This document shows, in pieces, positions 52,364-59,387 of a DNA stretch of 64,000 bases. Position 1 is the stretch's first letter; each line of letters starts with the position of its first letter. The stretch spans positions 3,731,436 to 3,795,435 of the forward strand of contig NZ_KB375281.1 in the NCBI RefSeq assembly GCF_000336555.1. The letters are read 5' to 3'. The translations under genes and the position numbers were made by a program. This DNA comes from Afipia clevelandensis ATCC 49720. Its GTDB lineage: Bacteria > Pseudomonadota > Alphaproteobacteria > Rhizobiales > Xanthobacteraceae. Below the pieces are notes generated by a model. The model was not told the DNA's origin and searched no databases. It worked only from the letters and a program-made list of their open reading frames with translations.

Positions 52364-52406
52364 CCTTCTCGAATTCCAACCGGTCAGTCGTGCGGGGTGC
52401 TGTCTC

Positions 52407-53327
52407 ATGGGAATCTTCGACAATGTCTTCGGAAAAAGTCACCGCAGACAAATGGAAGAAACTCTAAATCCGATACTCGCAATGAAACTCCAGCATTTTG
52501 TTGCGATTCCGAGTGAGCGGAATTTTGTCAGACATTGGTTTCAGTTCAAAACTCGCGAGGAAAAGCTTGAGGAATTTATAGTCGTCTGGATGGTCTTTGA
52601 AGATCGCGCGATCTATCATCGAACGCTATGGATGCGTGTTGGAATAGACAGCGAGTTCCGAGTGCTATCCGAACGCGGGCCTTGGTCTATAGCGATCGGA
52701 TTTTTGCAGGAATTGGGCAAGCGGTTGCCTGCAAATACTCAATCACCTGTTGGTCACCATGCTGCTACTGTACCGATCGATCCTCATTTAGATCTCACGC
52801 GATCAAATTCGCACGTGAAGGTTGCGGATGAACCTCAGGCGGCGAGTGGTCCTGCAGGGGCTGTCCCCGATCTGCACGGATTCTCGATAGGTGAGATGTT
52901 ATATTTTAAGCCCCTCAATGCTCTCGCACGAATAGTGGATTTGGAGCGATACGAAGGAGTCAACGGAGAAGGACATCGATTTGTAATTGAGTTGGAAGAG
53001 GAGGAGGCTGAGCTTCGCGTACCTGCAGCAAAGCTGCGGGATATTCTTGCTCGAAAGCCCCGTGAGTTTACAGCGGAAGAGCTGGAATCTTTGGAGGACG
53101 ATGAGGATAATGTTGTTCTATCGGAAAGCCACGGATTTTTTGTCGACGAATATGTAGTTTATCCGGAGCACGGGGTCGGGAAGATAACTGCAATTCAAAG
53201 ACAAGAGATAGCGGGCACAAGAATGGAAACGTTCGTAATACATTTTAAAGCTAATAACATGACGTTGATGGTGCCGACTGCCAATCACGCGAAAGTTGGC
53301 CTTAGAAAGCTTGCTGACGAGATCTAA
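52407..53327 (+). CDS. Protein with two CarD/TRCF-type RNA polymerase interaction domains
   Basis: A 306-residue protein. Residues about 244-302 (FFVDEYVVYPEHGVGKITAI, RQEIAGTRMETFVIHF, then MTLMVPTANHAKVGLRKL) match the RNAP-interacting Tudor-like domain of CarD very closely. Residues about 159-215 (FSIGEMLYFKPLNALARIVD, RFVIELEEEEAELRVPAAKL) look like a second, diverged copy. The CarD C-terminal DNA-binding helical domain is absent. The first 110 residues are an unrecognised domain (MGIFDNVFGKSHRRQ...). It probably binds the RNAP beta subunit. ATG 52407 is chosen over a 21-codon extension that overlaps the PLD gene. Confidence 0.75.
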   Translation: MGIFDNVFGKSHRRQMEETLNPILAMKLQHFVAIPSERNFVRHWFQFKTREEKLEEFIVVWMVFEDRAIYHRTLWMRVGIDSEFRVLSERGPWSIAIGFLQELGKRLPANTQSPVGHHAATVPIDPHLDLTRSNSHVKVADEPQAASGPAGAVPDLHGFSIGEMLYFKPLNALARIVDLERYEGVNGEGHRFVIELEEEEAELRVPAAKLRDILARKPREFTAEELESLEDDEDNVVLSESHGFFVDEYVVYPEHGVGKITAIQRQEIAGTRMETFVIHFKANNMTLMVPTANHAKVGLRKLADEI

Positions 53328-53420
53328 AAATTCGAAATGCCCCCTGAGGCGCGCTTTAGTAAGTCTTCCTGCCACTTGTGGTGACAGGGGCCAAAATTTG
53401 GGCCCCCGTCACTGGTCAGT

Positions 53421-53843
53421 TCAGTTTGCCTTCTTGCGGGTCGGCGGCGTTCGGGACGCCTGGGCCAATTGCGCATCGAGTTCACCAGATCGCGTCGCGG
53501 CTATCAGAGTGTCGATCACGGCGGGAAGCTTATCGAGTGATGGCACCGCAATGGCTGCCTTGCCCTTCTCGAATTCGATTGCCTTCGAACCTGAACGGAT
53601 GGCGAATAGATATGAGCCGTCGACGTTTTTGCGCCACCAGGGCAAGACGCGCTGATCGCTTTCGACAGACTTGCGAACGCCCTCGACCGTTGCGAACGAC
53701 CGCACTTTCCGGACGTAACTTGGATTGCTGAGAAGCGCCTTCTGCTCTTCAAGTCGCGTAATTGTCCGAGCCCGACGTTCCATCTTGGGATCGGATTCGG
53801 TCTTGGGCAGGGCAGTGAAGTTCAGGGATTTCAGAGAAGTCAT
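53421..53843 (-). CDS. DUF6641 family protein
   Basis: A 140-residue protein of unknown function that I associate with DUF6641 (MTSLKSLNFTALPKTESDPK, RRARTITRLEEQKALLSNPS, then WWRKNVDGSYLFAIRSGSKA). It is basic, lacks a signal and ends in a lysine-rich tail. ATG 53843 is chosen because GGAGG lies five bases before it; another ATG stands directly upstream. The 17-bp motif shared with the Rep-like gene's upstream region lies 49 bases before the start, which suggests joint control. Confidence 0.7.
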   Translation of the reverse strand: MTSLKSLNFTALPKTESDPKMERRARTITRLEEQKALLSNPSYVRKVRSFATVEGVRKSVESDQRVLPWWRKNVDGSYLFAIRSGSKAIEFEKGKAAIAVPSLDKLPAVIDTLIAATRSGELDAQLAQASRTPPTRKKAN

Positions 53844-53891
53844 CATGTCCTCCATCAAATAGATGTTGAGGACGACCAAGTATAATGCCGA

Positions 53892-53908
53892 TTGGCGCGA
53901 TCACATAC
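53892..53908 (-). promoter_or_regulatory. 17-bp motif shared with 50473-50489
   Basis: TTGGCGCGATCACATAC (as read on the + strand) is identical at both sites. In both cases a - strand gene lies downstream (DUF6641 here, the Rep-like gene there). A -10-like TATACT follows a few bases later on the - strand (near 53880-53885), so the motif would cover the -35 region. An operator or activator site is likely. Confidence 0.5.
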
Positions 53909-53935
53909 CGAAGAAATGGCGTCCGCACACGGAAT

Positions 53936-54640
53936 CTAAAACGCAGCGAAATGTAGAGAGCGTTTTTCGTTCTCGCTAAAATCGTGGACCACGGTGGAGC
54001 GGGATAGTTCATCGATGAACGTCATATCGAGGCACAATGCGGGCGCGTGTCCATAGTACGAGCTTAAAGCCGCCCATCGATCGACATAATACATTTTTAC
54101 GATCATCATCGTGAAAGTCAGTGGATTAAGGAGTCGAGCATACGGCCAGCGATTCTCAGCGTGTCGACCGATATGCATATGCGCGGCGGGATGTGAAAGC
54201 TCTCTATACTGGTGAGTTGCATATTCAAAACGGATAGAGGGAATCGCAGAAGCATAGGGCATGTCTGCAATTAAGTGATCTACATGTTCTGGCTCCATTC
54301 CGCCGATTTCTTCCAGCGCCTCCCACTGTTCAACGGCATCCTCGGCTTCATGAACGCCGGCTATCCACGGATTTGGGAGATAAGCTAGTCGCCATGACTG
54401 CTCGCCCATCCAGCTATACTGAAACATCGAATAGTCATTGAGTATGATGTTATAATAAGAACGAGATAACGCGGCTAAATAGATATCTCGATATGTAGCG
54501 GTTCTCGAAAGCGCTGTTCTGTTAAATTCTTGGTCGACCGGCAACGACGTCAAATTGGATACGGTTCGCGCTAAACCGGCTTCGCCATAGAGCAAATCCC
54601 AGGAAGCTCTAATTTTTCGCGCAAAGTCCGCGCTATTCAT
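53936..54640 (-). CDS. DUF2290 protein paired with the SF1 helicase
   Basis: A 234-residue protein that I associate with DUF2290. SRSYYNIILNDYSMFQYSWM, LAYLPNPWIAGVHEAEDAVE and IRFEYATHQYRELSHPAAHM are its recognisable segments. The conserved His in HPAAHMHIGRHAENRWPYAR is notable, since such His clusters often mark metal or nuclease sites, but no enzyme activity is established. Its ATG 54640 overlaps the helicase stop (ATGA), so the two proteins are translationally coupled and probably form one system. Confidence 0.75.
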   Translation of the reverse strand: MNSADFARKIRASWDLLYGEAGLARTVSNLTSLPVDQEFNRTALSRTATYRDIYLAALSRSYYNIILNDYSMFQYSWMGEQSWRLAYLPNPWIAGVHEAEDAVEQWEALEEIGGMEPEHVDHLIADMPYASAIPSIRFEYATHQYRELSHPAAHMHIGRHAENRWPYARLLNPLTFTMMIVKMYYVDRWAALSSYYGHAPALCLDMTFIDELSRSTVVHDFSENEKRSLHFAAF

Positions 54641-56739
54641 TTCTTGCGCCTTGAAGCCAAGAGGTTTCGAAGGTCTTCGTCTGTCAGGCCTAGCTCACCC
54701 TTCAACTTGTTCATTTCCTCGCGTGCCCGCATCATGCGCGCGTCACGCTCCGCTAGGTCGCGTTGGATCATGTCGATTTGTTTAGGGTCAGGCATTATGA
54801 AGCGAAGTTCGGGAGCAAGCTTCAGGGCCTGATCCATCTCGCCAAGAAGCTTATCAAACCCTTGCTTCACGCCGGTCACCCGAAGCCACCCCTTCGTGCG
54901 AGTAAATGCTGTGAAGAGGCGATTCCGACCCGTGCGAGACTTTAAGGGAACTGCGTCACAGCCCAAAATAGCAACGACAGCTGCTTCGTTTCCTTTGGCA
55001 CGATAGACAGTGGACAGTGTTACTTTCCCCTCTATCAGAAAAGGCGGCTCACTGAAACGATCCGCGATAATGTTATTGGATTCTACGCCTTGCTCAGCAA
55101 GTGCTAACGATAGCTGAGAAAGATACATTCGAGCTGCGCGATCATCGATTGCAATCGCCATAAGGTCATGAGGTTCTAGCCCCGCAGCCAGAAACTGTCG
55201 AAATTGCTCTGCGCAATATCTGACCTCTTCAGCAACGCTGTCGAATGACTTAACTTCAACGAGAGGCTGCTCGTTAGAAGTATGTAGCTTGGCCGGGCTG
55301 TTGTGATCGGGTCGCCTTACGATTGTTTCTGTACCCGGACGAAAAGTGCCGCGCAGAACATCGTAACCAACGTCCTTCCAGTGCTCTTCGTCTTGTAACA
55401 TCTGTACAGGCTGGCCATATAGTCCAAAACCGGTTGCGTGAGCTAAAACAAGTATATCGCGCTGGTTTCTGTAGCATTTAGGAAGAACGAAGTCGTTTGT
55501 CTCCGCTGTAGGCGGAACAGATCGTCGAAGGGATATTCTAGGCTGGCTGTCCTCGTCGTCCCCGAATAACTCCTCAGGAGTCCGGACATGCACATTGAAA
55601 ATATTCTGAAGCTCGTCATAAGCCCAGATGATCTGTTTCTGATCACGATGACCTTTGGCTAAGAAAAAGCAGAGTTGATAAAATCCCTCAGGGAAATCCT
55701 GTCCTTCGTCAATGAGGACCAGATCGTAATGCGGCTGCACTCGACCAGAGTTTACCAGCGTCTTACATACGTGATCAAATGGGTCGGCTAGTTGCTTGAC
55801 CTCACCGAAAGGAATTGGCGAAAGGCCAGCGCGCAAGCTCGCCTCTCGATATACACCGGGCAGATTCTGTTGGCCCCAACCATGTTGAATATCGATGTTC
55901 TTCCAATTTGGTTCCCCTTCGGCGAAGTGACGAAAGAACCTTGTGATCAATCTGGTCAGGTGGTCTCGCAAGCTTCTCGTGTAGTATGTGACAAGAATCT
56001 TTGCGTTGGGATTTTCTATGTGTGCGAGAGCGGCTTTCATCGCAAGGATTACGGTTTTGCCAGAGCCAGCTAAGCCTCGAATTCTCTGAGGGCAAGGCAA
56101 TGTTGTTAATGCGACATACCTCTGTTGTGAATCAAACTTTGCTATTTCCTCTTCGAGTCGAGCAAGTGCTACTGCTGCCGGCTTGGATCCCGGATCATCT
56201 ACCCGACGACGGACGCTGCGAGTTAACGCCTTCGCGCCTTCTAAGATCGAGCGAGCTTCGTCGAGCTCATCTGACGCCAAACCCTGATTTTGAAAAGATT
56301 GAACGAATCCCAGTAAGCCAGCTTCTGATGTAATTATCTCCGACCGCGCATCGGGCCAACTCTGAAAGCCTGGAGCGTAGAGGATGGGCACTACGCTGAA
56401 CTTCAGACGGCGATCCTTGCCACGAAGCAACGCGCTTTTTAACATCTGCGCTTCTGCCGTTGCAGCTGCCTGGGCGATGCTCTCATCGGCTGCCGTTGCA
56501 GTGCCTTGATTGGCGTTTGACAGATACCGGATGAGCAAAAGACCCGTCTTATGACTCACTAGGGCTATATCAACGGGATGGCCTACAGCTTCATAGTCCT
56601 GAAATTTAGGCCAACCATAGTAGAGAACGCCACCGTCAATACCAAGGGCGGGCCCGTCCTGTTGCAGCCGCGTGATTGCAGCCTGTATCCCAGGAAACTG
56701 CCCTTGATCGGTGCGCGTCGGAATAAATTCTAGTGCCAA
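54637..56739 (-). CDS. Superfamily I (UvrD/Rep-like) helicase with degenerate nuclease-like N-terminus
   Basis: A 700-residue protein from TTG 56739. The helicase motifs are Walker A RGLAGSGKTVILAMKAALAH (222-229), Walker B VLIDEGQDFPEGFYQLCFFL (DEGQD at 344-348), motif V-like VTLSTVYRAKGNEAAVVAIL and motif VI RNRLFTAFTRTKGWLRVTG. The N-terminal part (HPVDIALVSHKTGLLLIRYL, about 54-72) resembles the NERD/PD-(D/E)xK nuclease fold, but the usual acidic-x-Lys pair is not intact. A charged coiled coil ends the protein (about 655-690). It is operonic with DUF2290. A DNA-processing or anti-phage role is likely by analogy with other helicase-plus-partner systems. Confidence 0.85.
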   Translation of the reverse strand: MALEFIPTRTDQGQFPGIQAAITRLQQDGPALGIDGGVLYYGWPKFQDYEAVGHPVDIALVSHKTGLLLIRYLSNANQGTATAADESIAQAAATAEAQMLKSALLRGKDRRLKFSVVPILYAPGFQSWPDARSEIITSEAGLLGFVQSFQNQGLASDELDEARSILEGAKALTRSVRRRVDDPGSKPAAVALARLEEEIAKFDSQQRYVALTTLPCPQRIRGLAGSGKTVILAMKAALAHIENPNAKILVTYYTRSLRDHLTRLITRFFRHFAEGEPNWKNIDIQHGWGQQNLPGVYREASLRAGLSPIPFGEVKQLADPFDHVCKTLVNSGRVQPHYDLVLIDEGQDFPEGFYQLCFFLAKGHRDQKQIIWAYDELQNIFNVHVRTPEELFGDDEDSQPRISLRRSVPPTAETNDFVLPKCYRNQRDILVLAHATGFGLYGQPVQMLQDEEHWKDVGYDVLRGTFRPGTETIVRRPDHNSPAKLHTSNEQPLVEVKSFDSVAEEVRYCAEQFRQFLAAGLEPHDLMAIAIDDRAARMYLSQLSLALAEQGVESNNIIADRFSEPPFLIEGKVTLSTVYRAKGNEAAVVAILGCDAVPLKSRTGRNRLFTAFTRTKGWLRVTGVKQGFDKLLGEMDQALKLAPELRFIMPDPKQIDMIQRDLAERDARMMRAREEMNKLKGELGLTDEDLRNLLASRRKK

Positions 56740-56851
56740 GTTAATTTCTCATCGTGCTTGCTGAGCGATAAGTTGAACAAATCGGATAAGATATCGCAAG
56801 CGTTTGATTTGCTGCAGGCATATCAAAGAAATCTTCGTTTTTCAGAGACTA

Positions 56852-56888
56852 GCTCACCCGTGAGCAGATCGCGATTTCACAGGTGAAA
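56852..56888. promoter_or_regulatory. Two adjacent palindromes upstream of the recombinase gene
   Basis: GCTCACCCGTGAGC (56852-56865) and TTTCACAGGTGAAA (56875-56888) are dyads with centres 23 bp apart, about two helical turns. They share a TCAC-NN-GTGA core with sites at 50510-50521 and 51203-51216. They lie between the divergent helicase and recombinase genes. Operators for both genes, or recombinase binding sites, are possible. Confidence 0.55.
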
Positions 56889-56960
56889 TGGTCTCCTAAA
56901 ACACTATCTGGAAAAGAGTCCTATCGGATGTTATGGTGCCTACTTTTATCGGAGAGCATC

Positions 56961-57530
56961 ATGAGCCTTATCGGATATGCCCGTGTTTCGACCGGAGACC
57001 AGACGCCCGCTATGCAAATAGATGCACTTCAACAGTTGGGCTGCTCAAGAATTTTTATCGAGACCGCATCGGGCGCAAATGCCGACCGACCTCAACTTGC
57101 TGCCGCTTTGGACTATCTGCGTGAAGGCGATACCCTAGTCGTTTGGAAACTCGACAGACTGGCTCGTTCAATTAAGCAGCTCATATCTACAGTGGAACGT
57201 CTTGATGAAATGAAAGTGGGCTTCAAATCGTTGACTGAAAGCATTGATACAACCTCGCCATCGGGGAAACTCGTGTTTCACATCTTTGGGGCACTCACCG
57301 AATTCGAGCGAAGTATCATTCGCGAGCGTACGTCTGCAGGATTAATTGCTGCAAAAGCTAGAGGTCGAGTGGGCGGCAGGCCAAGAGCGATGTCATCACA
57401 GCAATTGATTGCGGCGAAGGCGCTAATTGCAGATGGCAGACTGACAATTGTAGAGGTTGCGAGGCAGGTAGGTGTCTCAGACGCAACCCTTTATAAGTAC
57501 ATCCCAGGCCCAAGGCGTAATGCCGCTTAA
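56961..57530 (+). CDS. Serine recombinase, resolvase/invertase family
   Basis: A 189-residue small serine recombinase. MSLIGYARVSTGDQTPAMQI carries the nucleophile Ser, then the Arg-rich active site VVWKLDRLARSIKQL and LTEFERSIIRERTSAGLIAA. The C-terminal helix-turn-helix (TIVEVARQVGVSDATLYKYI) is complete. ATG 56961 is chosen because GGAGAG lies seven bases before it; the frame upstream adds 26 unlikely residues. It is probably an element or island recombinase. No transposase or terminal repeats were found nearby. Palindromes and three TATCGGA repeats lie around its start. Confidence 0.9.
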   Translation: MSLIGYARVSTGDQTPAMQIDALQQLGCSRIFIETASGANADRPQLAAALDYLREGDTLVVWKLDRLARSIKQLISTVERLDEMKVGFKSLTESIDTTSPSGKLVFHIFGALTEFERSIIRERTSAGLIAAKARGRVGGRPRAMSSQQLIAAKALIADGRLTIVEVARQVGVSDATLYKYIPGPRRNAA

Positions 57531-57695
57531 AACTACAACCAGCGTTTATATTTTAAGCTTGAAGAGAAGGATCGCGGTTAGTCGGATGGGACTCGTTATA
57601 AAACGGGTCAAGTATCATCAGTTAATTTTTACCAGCAAATAAAAGGGTAAGAATAATTCGTCAAACCACAAGCTGCGCCTAACAATCGGTAGTAT

Positions 57696-58760
57696 TTACT
57701 CAAAAAGATTGTGTTCTTGCCATCGCGTTGGCAGTCGATCAAGCCAATCACCGCCCGTAAAGTTTTCATTATAGAAAAGTCTCAAGTTTCGTTTTTCGCC
57801 ATCGGCGAAACGCATCGTAGTTCCCTTAGATTCAGTTATACGTCCGATGTTTATGAGGTCACCACCAGTCGCAATCACCAAATTACGAACCGCTTCGAAT
57901 TTCTCGGCTTCAATCGCAAAAAGGTTTTCCCACACAAATCCTGGGGTGAAAGCAAAACACAACGGATCTACTTTCAATTCATTAGAAACCAGAGAAATTC
58001 TATCGTCCAACAAAGCCAAAGCCTTTTCGTAAATTATTTCTGCACCGAACCCTGCGCCATCAGTTAGCAGATGGATCGCACCGCCAAGGCCGTCACTAGT
58101 ATCGACACATGCGTTAACGGCCCCACTTGAAGCGGCCGCGCGGGTTTCATCGAACGGCAACAACAAGTTATCTTCTAAAAAACTTGATTTAAGATCACTC
58201 ATTACCTCGTCACTTAAAACGAGTTTGTAATGGTCAGCGATGAAATAACTCCACGCCACTCCGATTTTCTTTTTCCTCTTTGAGGACAAGGCAATTACAT
58301 CGCCCGGACGAGCAGTCTTGCGACTAAGGAGAAAATCTTTCTCAACCAATCCGATTGCGGTTCCGACAATTGTCTCTTCTCTTGCTTGTTTAGTATCGCC
58401 ACCGATTAGAAAAGCCCCAAACTTTCGCGCGTGGTCCTGAGTCGCTAAAATCAAGCTCTGCCACTGATTTAAATCGCAGTTTTCGGACATATAAGTATTC
58501 AACAGAATGCCAACCGGTCGTCCACCTTTTGCAATCACGTCCGAAAAGCATTGAACTACGCAAAGTCTGCCAGCGTAATCCATTGATCGTAGATATGCCG
58601 ACGGCGCCACTCTATCTGTAGTCAACAGGAGATAGTCAGACGTTCCAAGGTCAAGAATTGCACAATCATCTCCAACGCCAACGGGATCCAAATCTGATCG
58701 AAGAAGTGTTTTGCTCAACCACTTATGAAGGTTGTACTCGCCTATATCATTTAGTTTCAT
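57696..58760 (-). CDS. PurM/ThiL-superfamily ATP-binding enzyme
   Basis: A 354-residue protein of the AIR-synthase/ThiL/SelD/HypE superfamily, ATP-dependent kinases or synthetases. The signatures are DPVGVGDDCAILDLG (Gly-Asp-Asp 30-32), LLLTTDRVAPSAYL (Thr-Thr-Asp 47-49), CFSDVIAKGGRPVGILLNTY (Ser-Asp 73-74) and GAFLIGGDTKQAREETIVGT (GGDT 120-123), close to thiamine-phosphate kinase. It is longer and more diverged than housekeeping ThiL, and its neighbours are not thiamine genes. It is the last gene of the nucleosidase-PRTase operon, 39 bases after the PRTase. The substrate is unknown; a nucleotide-like product of the two upstream enzymes is an inference. Confidence 0.75.
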   Translation of the reverse strand: MKLNDIGEYNLHKWLSKTLLRSDLDPVGVGDDCAILDLGTSDYLLLTTDRVAPSAYLRSMDYAGRLCVVQCFSDVIAKGGRPVGILLNTYMSENCDLNQWQSLILATQDHARKFGAFLIGGDTKQAREETIVGTAIGLVEKDFLLSRKTARPGDVIALSSKRKKKIGVAWSYFIADHYKLVLSDEVMSDLKSSFLEDNLLLPFDETRAAASSGAVNACVDTSDGLGGAIHLLTDGAGFGAEIIYEKALALLDDRISLVSNELKVDPLCFAFTPGFVWENLFAIEAEKFEAVRNLVIATGGDLINIGRITESKGTTMRFADGEKRNLRLFYNENFTGGDWLDRLPTRWQEHNLFE

Positions 58761-58799
58761 GATGCTTCCTAAGCGAAGATTTAAAGTATTATCGCTACC

Positions 58800-59387
58800 T
58801 TATAAATCAACGCGCTGCGCAACAACAATAGAAGCCACTTCTGCGGCTCCTGCCGCGAACAAAGCCCTTGCACACTCTCTAAGGGTAGCGCCGGATGCGC
58901 GAATGTCATCGATGACGACGATGACTTTGCCCGCGACAATCGTGTTCGCTTTCATTGAACCAGCTATTGCTGCATCCCTTTGATTACAATCTATGCCTTT
59001 AACAGGGTCCACTTGCCGAACGAAACTTAAAGCCGCGCGCATCGGACCAGAGGAAAGCAGCGGTACTTTGCTCGAAATCGCATCAGCTAGATCGATTAGA
59101 TGGTACGGCTTTTGTTCAAACCCTAGTTTCGCAGGCACGTAACAAATTGAAAAAGGTGCTGCGTTCTCCGCAAAGACGTTAAGACGGCCCACCAGAAGAT
59201 CGGCAAATTCATCCACAAATGGCCGCGGCTCATTAAAGCTTTTATATGCGCGAAGATTATTAGAGAAATTGTGCGCATAATCGTTTCGGTAAAACGACGT
59301 TACTGCGTCGATCAAGATTGTTCGATGAAGTACGTGGTCAGTAAGAACGCCCATAGTTGTGTTAAACTCAAAAAGCCAAAACCTCAC
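58800..59387 (-). CDS. Phosphoribosyltransferase (type I, ComF-like)
   Basis: A 195-residue protein. The PRPP-binding loop is clear near the C-terminus: VIVVIDDIRASGATLRECAR (about 156-172, usual form hydrophobic-4, Asp-Asp, x3-Gly-x-Thr). A ComF-like helix follows (ALFAAGAAEVASIVVAQRVD). The N-terminal region is unlike standard hypoxanthine or uracil enzymes, so the base is unknown. GTG 59387 overlaps the upstream stop (GTGA); ATG 59354 is an alternative. Its place between a nucleosidase and a PurM-like enzyme suggests the three act on one nucleotide. Confidence 0.8.
   Translation of the reverse strand: MRFWLFEFNTTMGVLTDHVLHRTILIDAVTSFYRNDYAHNFSNNLRAYKSFNEPRPFVDEFADLLVGRLNVFAENAAPFSICYVPAKLGFEQKPYHLIDLADAISSKVPLLSSGPMRAALSFVRQVDPVKGIDCNQRDAAIAGSMKANTIVAGKVIVVIDDIRASGATLRECARALFAAGAAEVASIVVAQRVDL

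Noticed and set aside
53296-53731. Short + strand frames opposite DUF6641
   Set aside because: Antisense shadows with no ribosome site; the - strand frame has a strong ribosome site and family resemblance.
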